A stretch of DNA of 49,185 nt from a virus: IMG/VR virus record IMGVR_UViG_3300047564_006327, positions 1 through 49,185 of that record. One strand, 5' to 3'. Under the pieces are notes generated by a model that had not been told where the DNA came from, made no database searches, and was given only the letters and a program-made list of their open reading frames with translations. Shown here piece after piece: positions 23,107 through 30,593 of this stretch; position 1 is the first letter of the stretch, and every line of letters starts with the position of its first letter. Position numbers and translations under genes: made by a program.

Positions 23107-23377
23107 GTGCTGCCTTCTTCTTGCGCTTAGGCTTGACCTGCTCTTCGGTGGGGGCGGCAGATGCAACTTCTTCGATAACTTCTGCCGGTGCTTCTAGGAC
23201 ACGTGTCTTAGTTGCAAAGAAACCTTCGAGCTCAGCGACGTCATTTTCTGTGGGTGCAACTCCAAGACCTCTAACGTAACGCAATACGTCATCAACAGTT
23301 TGTGCGCCCGCTTTAGACGCCAGCTTCTCATGTGTGAAGCCGCGTTTGATCATGAAGAATTTTAGTGTGATGGACAT
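23099..23377 (-). CDS. Small protein with helical N-terminus and Lys-rich tail
   Basis: A 92-residue protein: MSITLKFFMIKRGFTHEKLA, then VDDVLRYVRGLGVAPTENDV, an Ala/Glu linker and a KPKRKKKAAHV tail. The first 60 residues could form a small helix-turn-helix-like bundle, and the basic tail suggests nucleic-acid contact. Both are guesses. GAGGAG lies 6 nt from the ATG. A one-mismatch late-type box (AATAAGTA, 23394-23401) ends 16 nt upstream. Confidence 0.65.
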   Translation of the reverse strand: MSITLKFFMIKRGFTHEKLASKAGAQTVDDVLRYVRGLGVAPTENDVAELEGFFATKTRVLEAPAEVIEEVASAAPTEEQVKPKRKKKAAHV

Positions 23378-23392
23378 GCTATCTCCTCGAGA

Positions 23393-23668
23393 CTACTTAT
23401 TGAGGATCTCATACAGACCCGACTGGAAACGCGGGTCAGATGCGATGCGCTTCACTTGCGCCTCATCTGGTGCAGCACCGTATGCTGTGCAAACGCCGCC
23501 GGCGAGCTTCGACAGTGCCGAGACGAGAACGTTTCGTGCGGTGGAGTGATTCATCTTGTGACCTCGAGCAGACATCGCTTCAGCGATCTCTCGGTAACCA
23601 AGACCACCTTCGATCTCGGCGACAGTGGAATAACCATTCTCAGACTTGTGACCAGTGGGCATTGCCAT
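23393..23668 (-). CDS. Sigma region-4.2-like HTH protein
   Basis: A 91-residue protein. GLGYREIAEAMSARGHKMN and STARNVLVSALSKLAGG (residues ~22-58) resemble the region 4.2 helix-turn-helix of sigma-70 factors (LTLEEIG..LGVSRERVRQIE..AL.KL). The polypeptide starts 16 bp after the stop of the sigma gene, which lacks exactly this part. It therefore may act as a separate -35-reading or beta-flap-binding subunit. Two ATGs (23668, 23662) follow GGAG. The C-terminal 35 residues are unfamiliar. Confidence 0.65.
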   Translation of the reverse strand: MAMPTGHKSENGYSTVAEIEGGLGYREIAEAMSARGHKMNHSTARNVLVSALSKLAGGVCTAYGAAPDEAQVKRIASDPRFQSGLYEILNK

Positions 23669-23684
23669 GTGTTATTGGCTCCTA

Positions 23685-24419
23685 TTAGGCCTGAAGGGCG
23701 TTGGGATAGTTGTCGAGATCATCGAGGTCAGTGATGCCGAAGCGGAGTCGAAGAACTTGCTCCTCGCGCGGCGACAAGAGGTGCATGCAGCGTTTGACGA
23801 TGTCGAAGACCCGGGCACGGTCAAGAAGCTCATCGATGTGCGTTCCCCGATCATCAACGATCGTCTCCATCAGCGTGCGGTCAGAGTCATCAGAGACAGG
23901 TGTATCGAGCGAGATCGTCGAAGTGAGTCCAGTGTTGTAGAGCGACTCTGTAACTGCATCCTCGGTGACACCCAGCATCTCTGCAATCTCAGCATTGCTA
24001 GGCTTGTTGTTGAACTCCTCTTCATAATCACGAATGAAGTTGGAGATCTTGTATGCCAGAGACACAGCGTGTGAAGGCATCCGAACGTCAGACATCGAGT
24101 CAGTCACGTGACGACGGACTGCCTGCTTGATCCACCAGGACGCGTAGGTGCTGAACTTGAAACCTCGGCGCCAGTCGAACCGATCAACCGCCTTGATCAG
24201 GCCCACGTTCGACTCCTGGATGAGATCCTCCAGGTTGCAGCCGCTCCGCTGGTACTTCTTAGCGATTGAGATCGCCAGGCGAAGGTTGGACTCGATCATG
24301 ATCCGACGTGCGTTGCTGTCACCTGCTTCGATTCGCTGCGAGAGCTCAATCTCCTGTTGGTGTGTGAGAAGCTTGCCAGTTGCGATCTGCTTGAAGTATT
24401 GGTCGAGTGAGTCATTCAT
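23685..24419 (-). CDS. Sigma-70 family factor lacking region 4.2
   Basis: A 244-residue protein. Region 1.2 is DQYFKQIATGKLLTHQQE. Region 2 is RRIMIESNLRLAISIAKKY, NLEDLIQESNVGLIKAVDRF and KFSTYASWWIKQAVRRH (2.1-2.4, including the -10 recognition helix). Region 3 is KPSNAEIAEMLGV, and 4.1 is LSPREEQVLRLRFGITD. It then ends DLDDLDNYPNALQA with TAA and TAG in tandem, so the 4.2 HTH is absent. It should direct RNA polymerase to phage promoters with -10-type specificity. Expressed from promoter P5, with AGGAAG 5 nt from the ATG. Confidence 0.92.
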   Translation of the reverse strand: MNDSLDQYFKQIATGKLLTHQQEIELSQRIEAGDSNARRIMIESNLRLAISIAKKYQRSGCNLEDLIQESNVGLIKAVDRFDWRRGFKFSTYASWWIKQAVRRHVTDSMSDVRMPSHAVSLAYKISNFIRDYEEEFNNKPSNAEIAEMLGVTEDAVTESLYNTGLTSTISLDTPVSDDSDRTLMETIVDDRGTHIDELLDRARVFDIVKRCMHLLSPREEQVLRLRFGITDLDDLDNYPNALQA

Positions 24420-24444
24420 CTTTGCTTCCTTGCCTCCTGTCTCT

Positions 24445-24472
24445 ATTGTACCACGTTTCGCTGTGCCCGCAC
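24445..24472 (-). promoter_or_regulatory. GTGC-class promoter P5 of the sigma operon
   Basis: Minus-strand GTGCGG (24467-24472), a 16-bp spacer, then extended TGG-TACAAT (-10 at 24445-24450). It follows a strong terminator and precedes the sigma gene by 25 bp. Confidence 0.65.
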
Positions 24473-24478
24473 GAGAAC

Positions 24479-24507
24479 AAAAAGGGCGCCCATAGAAGGG
24501 CGCCCTT
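24479..24507 (-). terminator. Rho-independent terminator after Hsp20
   Basis: AAGGGCGCCC (24482-24491) pairs perfectly with GGGCGCCCTT (24498-24507) across a 6-base loop. On the minus strand the stem is followed by TTTTTG. It isolates the hsp20 transcript from the sigma operon. Confidence 0.9.
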
Positions 24508-24516
24508 AGAGTGAGA

Positions 24517-24873
24517 TCAGCCGATCTCGATGCGACGTGTCTCGAAGACTGAATCGGTGCGGTAAGGCATCGTCAGAGTGAGAATACCTGCATCGTAAGC
24601 TGCTACGATCTTATCAACGTCGATGGACTTTGGAAGTGTCCATGAGCGCGTCAAGGATCGTGTATTGAACTCCTGAATCCGATACTTCTCCTCGGGTGCA
24701 TCAGAGCGCTTTGCAGTTACTGTCAGTGTTGAGCCCTTAGACTCGACAGTGATGTCACTACGGCTGAACCCGGGTGCTTCAAGCTCAATCGTCATACCCT
24801 TGTCATTGCTTAGGATATTAGCACGCGCGATGTCGTAGTCGTATGCCAGTTGCTTATAGAATGAATATGCCAT
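24517..24873 (-). CDS. Small heat-shock protein (Hsp20/alpha-crystallin)
   Basis: A 118-residue protein from ATG 24873 (MAYSFYKQLAYDYDIAR), with GGAGG upstream; the longer frame lacks support. The alpha-crystallin domain reads MTIELEAPGFSRSDITVESK, LTVTAKR, RSWTLPKSIDVDKI and YDAGILTLTMPY, with the conserved G-x-L in GILTL. A short RIEIG tail follows. It holds unfolding proteins. Phage Hsp20s are known from cyanophages and others. A strong terminator follows. Confidence 0.92.
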   Translation of the reverse strand: MAYSFYKQLAYDYDIARANILSNDKGMTIELEAPGFSRSDITVESKGSTLTVTAKRSDAPEEKYRIQEFNTRSLTRSWTLPKSIDVDKIVAAYDAGILTLTMPYRTDSVFETRRIEIG

Positions 24874-24920
24874 GTTATTTCCTCCTGCGTTTGATTTAAA
24901 CACCGTTTTGACGGTGAAAA

Positions 24921-25142
24921 CTACTCTTGCTCACTTTTTGCAACATTATGCTGGGCGAACCACTCAGCACGCTTTACACGATCAGTAAGCTCACGCTGGA
25001 CGTAAGTGAGGTCGATCTCAAGTGGGATGCTACTCTCCTTACGACGGCGGGTCTGGTTGATGCGATCCTTTAGAATCGCCTGGAGCCGCTCGAGGTCAAT
25101 AGTTTCCATACGAGCGAGGTCGTCGCTTGTTCCAATGTTCAT
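24921..25142 (-). CDS. Small helical protein, unknown
   Basis: A 73-residue protein, mostly helical and charged (LERLQAILKDRINQTRRRKE, VQRELTDRVKRAEWF). No family is recognised. It lies between the hsp20 gene and a pair of overlapping small genes. Confidence 0.65.
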   Translation of the reverse strand: MNIGTSDDLARMETIDLERLQAILKDRINQTRRRKESSIPLEIDLTYVQRELTDRVKRAEWFAQHNVAKSEQE

Positions 25143-25188
25143 CTTCTAACTTCTCTTGATATTAGCTTGTTGTTGATGTTAATGCACC

Positions 25189-25392
25189 TTATGGTGCGAC
25201 CTTGACGTAGTGTCCAAAGCGATCAGTGAGAACCTTTTGCACCTCAGACCTATTCATCTTAGACCTGATCGTGGCAATGTACAAGTTGCCTTGTTTCCTT
25301 TGCTCGCTGACGTCTGTGATTACTTTCTTTAGACGAAGCCAGTTCAGAGCCATTTCTAGATCCGTCTGATATCCTGCGACGATGTTCATCAT
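25189..25392 (-). CDS. Small unknown protein
   Basis: A 67-residue protein from ATG 25392 (MMNIVAGYQTDLEMALNWL), chosen for the ATGA overlap with the upstream gene. NLYIATIRSKM and VLTDRFGHYVKVAP form beta/alpha elements. No family is recognised. Confidence 0.6.
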   Translation of the reverse strand: MMNIVAGYQTDLEMALNWLRLKKVITDVSEQRKQGNLYIATIRSKMNRSEVQKVLTDRFGHYVKVAP

Positions 25393-25733
25393 ATAACGAT
25401 TGGTCGTCCCTTGAAGATCACTGGACGGTTGCCAACAGCGACGACGCGGACGACTCGAACTTCGGGCAGTGACTTGATCAACTTGCACAGGTTCATCAGG
25501 TTGTAGAACAAGCTGCCAGGATTTGGCAGGAACTTGACGTAGACGTCCATCACCGTTCCACCTGCTGATGAACGCTCTACACGGTCTGATTGACCGACGA
25601 CTGCCACTGTGGGAAGAACGCGGATGCGTGTCATCGTGTCAGGAACGTGCGCGTCCTGATTCATCTTGACGGACAGCGTCACCTTGATCATCTTCGATGC
25701 AAGATGCTTGTTTTCCTCATTGATCAGGCGCAT
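25389..25733 (-). CDS. Conserved-looking protein, unknown
   Basis: A 114-residue basic protein with alternating strands: MIKVTLSVKMNQDAHVPDTM, TRIRVLPTVAVVGQSDRV, VMDVYVKFLPNPGSLFYNL and VRVVRVVAVGNRPVIFKG. The regular beta-alpha-beta layout suggests a compact ferredoxin-like domain. No name is recognised. GGAG lies ahead of the ATG and GATAAGTA 17 nt upstream. Confidence 0.65.
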   Translation of the reverse strand: MRLINEENKHLASKMIKVTLSVKMNQDAHVPDTMTRIRVLPTVAVVGQSDRVERSSAGGTVMDVYVKFLPNPGSLFYNLMNLCKLIKSLPEVRVVRVVAVGNRPVIFKGRPIVI

Positions 25734-25750
25734 TGGATGACTCCACCTAA

Positions 25751-25758
25751 TACTTATC
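25751..25758 (-). promoter_or_regulatory. GATAnnTA box (GATAAGTA)
   Basis: It ends 17 nt before ATG 25733 and overlaps the groEL stop region. GGAG follows the box by about seven bases. Confidence 0.5.
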
Positions 25759-27352
25759 CTGCTGTGGAAGAATCATCCTCAACCAGCGCACAACCAACCG
25801 TGAGCATCATGCCTGCTGCTGAAGCAGCATTCCTCAGCGCACACTTGACGACTCGTGCTGGATCGACGATGCCAAGTTCAAGCATGTCGCCGTATGTGCC
25901 TCGGAAGGCATCATAGACGTGAGTGCTGCTCATCGTGTTGAGAGCATTCTGCACGATCTCTGGCGTTCCGCCGCTGTTAGTGACGATCTGCCTGAAGGGT
26001 GCGAGGCAAGCTGTCTTGACAACCTGGTAACCTGCGCGGACAGGAGTAAAATCACCTTCTGGAAATGGAACTGCTGCCGCTGCTCTCATGAGAGTCGTTC
26101 CGCCACCTGGGACAACACCCTCCTTCATCGCTGCTTGGACTGCGTGGAGTGCATCATCAGCACGATCCTTGCGCTCCTTCAGCTCAGCCTCAGTCGCCCC
26201 TCCGACACGCAGGATTGCCACACCGCCTGAGAGACGGGCGAGGCGTTGCTTTGTCTGTAGGCGCTCACCCTCATCAACTGCTTCAGCGTACTGCTTCCTG
26301 ATCTCTTCGAGTCTTTCGCCTACACGGTCGCGGTCGGCATTAGCACCCACTAGGACTGTCTCAGTGCGACCGATTAGGGCACGTGTGCAAGTTCCAAGGT
26401 CAGTCAGCTGCAGCTTTGACAGCTCATCAGTGTCCGCTGCTGAAAAGACCCGTGTGCTCAGTAGCACCGCGAGGTCCTGCATCTGATCATAGCGACCTGC
26501 GCCCGCGCCCGGCGCGCGGATAGCACAGACATTCAGAGAACCGCGAACTCGGTTGAGGACCAGTGTCTGCATCGCCTCACCGTCGATGTCGTCAGCAACG
26601 ATGAGGAGTGGGCGCTTTGCTGCCAGGCTCTTCTCCAGCAGACCCACAATGTCCTTGATAGACTCAATCCTGCGGTTCAGTAGAAGGACTGCGGGCCTGT
26701 CCATCTCACAGACCATCTTGTCCTGGTCAGTGACAAAGTAGGGTGATGTGTAACCGCGATCGATCCGCGTCCCATCCACGACTGTCAAGCTACTGCTGTA
26801 ACCCTTTGCTTCCTCGACAGTGACGACACCGTCCTCACCCACTGTTCGGATCGCACTCTCGATCAGCTCACCCAAACTCTCCTCACCGTTCGCTGAGATT
26901 ACTGCGACACGGCGGAGGACCTCCGGGCTTCCTGCAGGAACTGCAATGTCATCAATCCTGCTGATGATCTCATCAACTGCCTGGTCGATGCCAGCCTTCA
27001 GGTCTGTGGCCGGAAAACCGCTGAGGACGAGCTTTAGACCTTCACTGAAGATCGCCTGAGTGAGGACTGTCGCGGTGGTTGTCCCATCACCTGCTTCGTC
27101 AGCACTGCGAGAAGCTGCCTCCTTGATCATCTGCGCGCCCAAGTTCTGCAGCTTGTCGCGAAGATTGATCGACTTCGCGACAGTGACACCGTCCTTGGTG
27201 ACGATCGGGTGCTGACCGCGCTGCTCGATCAGGACGTTGCGTCCTCGCGGACCCATCGTTACACGGACAGCGTCAGCCAAAGTATTAACACCCGCGAGTA
27301 GCTTCTCACGAGCAGCTGCATCAAAGACGACCAACTTGTCTGTCTCTTCCAT
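25754..27352 (-). CDS. groEL: GroEL chaperonin (HSP60)
   Basis: A 532-residue protein, close to bacterial GroEL (about 548). It has [16 protein letters not shown] near 30, [16 protein letters not shown] near 85 with the catalytic Asp, [19 protein letters not shown] near 385 with the second catalytic Asp, and [15 protein letters not shown]. The C-terminus ends EDDSSTAG and lacks the GGM repeats. It likely forms a folding ring for virion or replication proteins, perhaps with host GroES, as no phage GroES is visible next to it. It is 1 bp after the 62-residue gene. Confidence 0.95.
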   Translation of the reverse strand: MEETDKLVVFDAAAREKLLAGVNTLADAVRVTMGPRGRNVLIEQRGQHPIVTKDGVTVAKSINLRDKLQNLGAQMIKEAASRSADEAGDGTTTATVLTQAIFSEGLKLVLSGFPATDLKAGIDQAVDEIISRIDDIAVPAGSPEVLRRVAVISANGEESLGELIESAIRTVGEDGVVTVEEAKGYSSSLTVVDGTRIDRGYTSPYFVTDQDKMVCEMDRPAVLLLNRRIESIKDIVGLLEKSLAAKRPLLIVADDIDGEAMQTLVLNRVRGSLNVCAIRAPGAGAGRYDQMQDLAVLLSTRVFSAADTDELSKLQLTDLGTCTRALIGRTETVLVGANADRDRVGERLEEIRKQYAEAVDEGERLQTKQRLARLSGGVAILRVGGATEAELKERKDRADDALHAVQAAMKEGVVPGGGTTLMRAAAAVPFPEGDFTPVRAGYQVVKTACLAPFRQIVTNSGGTPEIVQNALNTMSSTHVYDAFRGTYGDMLELGIVDPARVVKCALRNAASAAGMMLTVGCALVEDDSSTAG

Positions 27353-27353
27353 C

Positions 27354-27542
27354 TCAACCTCTCAACAGGCGCTTGGAGCTCTCGAAGAGTGGCTGGACAG
27401 TTGCAACTTGCAGTGTCCGTCGTTCACGGGTGATGACGTTCTCAACGACTAAGAGGTCGCCGGCTGCATACGCAACCTCGTTTTCCCTCATTAGACCGTT
27501 CTCTCTCAGTAACTTCTGCTTATCGTCGGGTAGTGGATTCAT
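27354..27542 (-). CDS. Small protein preceding groEL
   Basis: A 62-residue protein containing GLMRENEVAYAAGDLLVVEN and ERRTLQVATVQPLF strands. It resembles small phage proteins of similar pattern (ENEVAY..GDLLVVENV). It is too short for GroES (about 95 residues) and has no mobile-loop motif. Function is unknown. Tight spacing to groEL implies one transcript. Confidence 0.65.
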   Translation of the reverse strand: MNPLPDDKQKLLRENGLMRENEVAYAAGDLLVVENVITRERRTLQVATVQPLFESSKRLLRG

Positions 27543-27565
27543 ACCCTAAAAGTAATCACCGCATG

Positions 27566-28381
27566 CTACTTGTATACCGCGTCGAACGTCTTGCAGTACT
27601 TGGGCCAAGAGGTCGTGTTGACGATAGAGTAGAACCCAAGGTCTGTGAAGGCCTGCTTGAGTGCGTCGTAATCCACTGTCGGTGTCACCCTGCTGTACCC
27701 AGGATCATCGAGGGGCGTGTACTTGAAGGCAACCAAGGTGAGGTTGCGCTCGAGCAACGGCGCCATCTCTGGGTCATCCCGTAGATTTTTTAGGAGGCGC
27801 TCGTCGGCACAGATCTTAGTCGCCTTGCCGTCGGTGATGCCTGGAAGGCCAGGAATATTGTCCGTCTTGTCGCCACGGAGTGCCTTCCAGAGGACGTAGT
27901 CGTGCGGTGCTGGGTCGACGAAAGCCTTCCGAACTGGGTTGTAGAGCTTGACGTTCGGGTGACCAAGGAGCTGAATGAAGTCGGTGTCGGTCGAGACGAC
28001 AACACACTCATCCTCATCACGGTGAGCCTGCACCCAGCTACCGATTGCGTCGTCACACTCGAGGTGGTCGTGCTTAACTAGATCCACAGGTAGGTGCTGG
28101 AGGAGCTCGAGGATCACGCGCTTCTGCTTGCGGAACTCGGCAAGCTCAGCGTGCTGCTTTGTGCCCGGTTCAGCAACGCGGTTTGCCTTGTACTCACCGT
28201 CCAAGTTGATCCGGTGCTGCGGGACGCCCTCCAGGAAGAGCGTCACTTTGCAGGGTGCGAACTGCTCAACCAGTGGGCGGAGCGACCGGAAGAAGTTGAA
28301 GATGACGTAGTGGTCCCCGTTACGCATGCCGAAGCGTGCACGGTGCATGAGGTTGTAGCCGTCGAGAAGTAGGTGTCGCAT
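27566..28381 (-). CDS. 5'-3' exonuclease / flap endonuclease (FEN)
   Basis: A 271-residue protein from ATG 28381 (MRHLLLDGYNLMHRARF), with GGAG 5 nt upstream. Catalytic acid clusters are LLLDGYN, VTLFLEG, DGEYKANR, LECDDAIGSW, VVVSTDTDFIQLL and LRGDKTDNIPGLPGITDGKA (helix-hairpin-helix with metal-site Asp). It matches T4 RNase H and the Pol I 5' nuclease layout, for removing RNA primers or flaps during replication. Promoter P6 lies 16 bp ahead. Confidence 0.92.
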   Translation of the reverse strand: MRHLLLDGYNLMHRARFGMRNGDHYVIFNFFRSLRPLVEQFAPCKVTLFLEGVPQHRINLDGEYKANRVAEPGTKQHAELAEFRKQKRVILELLQHLPVDLVKHDHLECDDAIGSWVQAHRDEDECVVVSTDTDFIQLLGHPNVKLYNPVRKAFVDPAPHDYVLWKALRGDKTDNIPGLPGITDGKATKICADERLLKNLRDDPEMAPLLERNLTLVAFKYTPLDDPGYSRVTPTVDYDALKQAFTDLGFYSIVNTTSWPKYCKTFDAVYK

Positions 28382-28397
28382 CGTATCTCCTGCAGCC

Positions 28398-28425
28398 ATC
28401 ATACCACACCCCTGTGAGTGCGCAC
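28398..28425 (-). promoter_or_regulatory. GTGC-class promoter P6 of the exonuclease gene
   Basis: Minus-strand CCC-GTGCGC (-35 at 28420-28425), a 16-bp spacer, then extended TGG-TATGAT (-10 at 28398-28403). ATG follows after exactly 16 bp containing GGAG. Confidence 0.7.
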
Positions 28426-28428
28426 GGG

Positions 28429-28743
28429 TCAGGCGGCGTCGCTCTGTGAGCTGCCCATCAGTGCACGAGCCAGGGCTTCTGAACGCTTGATTGTTCCCTC
28501 AATGGACGCAGTGACTCGCTCCAACATCACCTCACGCACCCTGTTCAGGTCGTTGTAGGGTTCAGCGTCGAGCTCTGTCAGATCCATGACTGACCTGTCC
28601 TTGTCCGGCAGCTGGACCATGTAGGTGGTTGCCACTCCCTCAAGTGTCTTGCGGGTGATCGCCTCGACCACCCGTGTGGGAATGACCTTCATCTCGCCCT
28701 TGACGAGTAAATAGACAATTTGACCGACTTCGTAGTTCTGCAT
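28429..28743 (-). CDS. SH3-like N-terminus plus helical tail
   Basis: A 104-residue protein (MQNYEVGQIVYLLVKGEMKV) with YMVQLPDKD strands, then a long helix (REVMLERVTASIEGTIKRSE). The first half is a distant GD-L-V-type barrel. ATG is 6 bp from a TATGAT box (leaderless geometry). Function is unknown. Confidence 0.65.
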   Translation of the reverse strand: MQNYEVGQIVYLLVKGEMKVIPTRVVEAITRKTLEGVATTYMVQLPDKDRSVMDLTELDAEPYNDLNRVREVMLERVTASIEGTIKRSEALARALMGSSQSDAA

Positions 28744-28749
28744 AGTTGC

Positions 28750-28778
28750 ATCATACGAAGTCGGTCAGACTTGTTCAA
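28750..28778 (-). promoter_or_regulatory. Sigma-70-type promoter
   Basis: Minus-strand TTGAAC (28773-28778), a 17-bp spacer, then TATGAT (28750-28755). Unlike the GTGC class it has a near-consensus bacterial -35. Only 6 bp lie between the -10 and ATG 28743. Confidence 0.6.
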
Positions 28779-28790
28779 ACAGAGTTTTGA

Positions 28791-29150
28791 TTACTTGAAG
28801 CCGATGCCGAGGCCACCGCGGGAGATCTGTCCCATGCGGCTGTTGCGAGGCTGGTTCTCCTTCGTGCCGTAGATCCATCTACTGCCGTGCTCGAGGCCGT
28901 TGAGGATCTGTCCGATCTCCTCGCGGACTGCCATGCGGAAGTCGTGCTCGACGAGGTTCTTCTCGGCGCGCTTTGCCTCAGCCATGAGCTCACGGTCGTC
29001 AATCTCGTAGACGACGTCGAGGTCACGGTTAGCTGACTCATTGACAAGCTTACGGGCAGCAGGGCTGCGACTCTCGCGGATGACGTTGGAACCAGCAGGT
29101 GCCTCAAGGCCGGCGAGCTGGCAGATGCGGTTGATATCGAACATAGGCAT
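28791..29150 (-). CDS. Presumed virion-block protein, unknown
   Basis: A 119-residue protein starting MPMFDINRICQLAGLEAPAG, with NVIRESRSPAARKLVNES, a charged helical middle (ELMAEAKRAEKNLVEHDF) and a Gly-rich end (GQISRGGLGIGFK). GAGG precedes the ATG, and a GATACATA box lies 13 nt upstream. No family is recognised. Confidence 0.65.
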   Translation of the reverse strand: MPMFDINRICQLAGLEAPAGSNVIRESRSPAARKLVNESANRDLDVVYEIDDRELMAEAKRAEKNLVEHDFRMAVREEIGQILNGLEHGSRWIYGTKENQPRNSRMGQISRGGLGIGFK

Positions 29151-29163
29151 GATCCTCTTCTAT

Positions 29164-29171
29164 TATGTATC
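29164..29171 (-). promoter_or_regulatory. GATAnnTA box (GATACATA)
   Basis: It ends 13 nt before ATG 29150, with AGAGG between. Confidence 0.5.
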
Positions 29172-29535
29172 AGCCTCGACGAGAATTTTCCACGTTGGAC
29201 CGCACGTTGTCAGTCAGGGACTTTCCCTTTCTTGCTGCGTCAGCACGTGACTCGAGACCCAATGCAGCACGGACCTTGTCGAAGTCCTCAGACGACAGCT
29301 TCTCCTGCAAGCGCTGCATGTCGACGTACTGGTGGAGAGTCATGTCGACGACGGGGACTTCCTCACCCTCTGCTCCGGGCTCAACCTCACCCGTCTTTCT
29401 CGTGAGGAAGATGAAGAGGAGGGGTGGATCATCCACATCGTCAGGAACGTGGATGAATGGGATCTTGGATGAGCCGCCGCCCTCCATCTCCTCGTAGACG
29501 ATCTCTGGTAACCAATTAGACTTCTTGCTTGACAT
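29170..29535 (-). CDS. Presumed virion-block protein, unknown
   Basis: A 121-residue protein from ATG 29535 (MSSKKSNWLPEIVYEEMEGG), with GAGG upstream. It has FIHVPDDVDDPPLLFIFL and an acidic linker, then a helical end (LHQYVDMQRLQEKLSSEDF). A TATGAT box ends 16 nt ahead of the ATG. No family is recognised. Confidence 0.65.
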   Translation of the reverse strand: MSSKKSNWLPEIVYEEMEGGGSSKIPFIHVPDDVDDPPLLFIFLTRKTGEVEPGAEGEEVPVVDMTLHQYVDMQRLQEKLSSEDFDKVRAALGLESRADAARKGKSLTDNVRSNVENSRRG

Positions 29536-29589
29536 GTGTAACCTCTGAAAAATCATACACATAACAGGCGCAAGTTTAAGTTGTGGCAG

Positions 29590-30375
29590 TTATTTTATCT
29601 TACTAATGTCAGTTTTTGCGACAGCTGTGATGTCCTGAATAACCGACGTGATGTACGCAACTGTAGGTTTATTAACGCCGTTGACCGTAATATTAGCAGG
29701 AAGATTAGGTGCTGAGGAGTGGGCTGTAAGTTGCGATACGGCACCTTGGTAAGCAGCGTCAGCTATCAACTTTAAGCGTGGAATAGCATCGCTCCTACTC
29801 TGAAATTGGTTCACAAACGTAGAAAAATTGCATCCTGTTGCGGGAGCTTTTGACATGGCAGTGAGTATCTCTCCCCAGACTACATCGGCGTCGCCTCGTA
29901 CATCCGTGCCTTGGGGTGAAGACGGTAACGTGGAGCTCGCGGGCCTTGTGAAAGGATACTTTTTATTAATACCTGTAACACCAGTAAGTGTTGCGCTATT
30001 GCCCCATGATTCCGCTATTGCCCTACATTTGTGTATAACTCCAACACAACGAACAACAATATCACTTTGTACTGCATCAGCATAACCGCCACTAAAATTT
30101 GCGCCTGATTCGACTATTGCAGTTGATGAAGCCATCGGCCAATTCTGCTCATATCTGCAATTACTACCAGCCCAGACGTCAACGACACCCATCGCGCCCC
30201 TGAATGCATCCATGCCTGATCCGAGTGCGACGCCGGCCAGCAATTTGAAGGGCTTGACATTGCCTGTAGCTGGAATTACCGTCTGTGTTGTTGCGCCTTG
30301 TGACTCGTGGAGCATGAGCTTGATGTGCGCTCGTAGAACACCCTCCTCGACAGGACTTAGTCTATATTTTCTCAT
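29590..30375 (-). CDS. Presumed virion protein with helical N-terminal tag
   Basis: A 261-residue protein. The N-terminus (MRKYRLSPVEEGVLRAHIKL) resembles the recurring tag. The remainder is Ala/Ser/Gly/Thr-rich with little charge (KLLAGVALGSGMDAFRGAMG), and ends in a helical part with several Lys. Base composition is A/T-richer than the metabolic genes, as for the other large tagged proteins. ATG overlaps the previous stop (ATGA). No family is recognised. Confidence 0.65.
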   Translation of the reverse strand: MRKYRLSPVEEGVLRAHIKLMLHESQGATTQTVIPATGNVKPFKLLAGVALGSGMDAFRGAMGVVDVWAGSNCRYEQNWPMASSTAIVESGANFSGGYADAVQSDIVVRCVGVIHKCRAIAESWGNSATLTGVTGINKKYPFTRPASSTLPSSPQGTDVRGDADVVWGEILTAMSKAPATGCNFSTFVNQFQSRSDAIPRLKLIADAAYQGAVSQLTAHSSAPNLPANITVNGVNKPTVAYITSVIQDITAVAKTDISKIK

Positions 30376-30587
30376 CCGTCCTCCTCAGCGATCAATCCTA
30401 ACCGCACACCGTGCCGCTTTGCCTTCCCGCGCAGGTGTCTGATGCTGTCCATCGCTCTCGACACAGTGTACCGCTCCTTCCTCTCATCACGTCCCATGCA
30501 GTGACGCAGATCGTCCAATTCTCTGAGGATTTTATCCATCTCCTCGAGGTACTTGATCGACCCGTAGTGCTCAGGGCGCCGGGGCAC
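30372..30587 (-). CDS. Small basic helical protein
   Basis: A 71-residue protein, GTG start: YLEEMDKILRELDDLRHCMG and a basic C-half (SIRHLRGKAKRHGVRLGL). No family is recognised. It is linked by overlap to the next gene. Confidence 0.6.
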   Translation of the reverse strand: MPRRPEHYGSIKYLEEMDKILRELDDLRHCMGRDERKERYTVSRAMDSIRHLRGKAKRHGVRLGLIAEEDG

Positions 30588-30593
30588 TTGCCG

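Noticed and set aside
27354-27542. GroES candidate next to groEL
   Set aside because: Only 62 residues and no mobile-loop or roof-loop motif; called a separate small protein.
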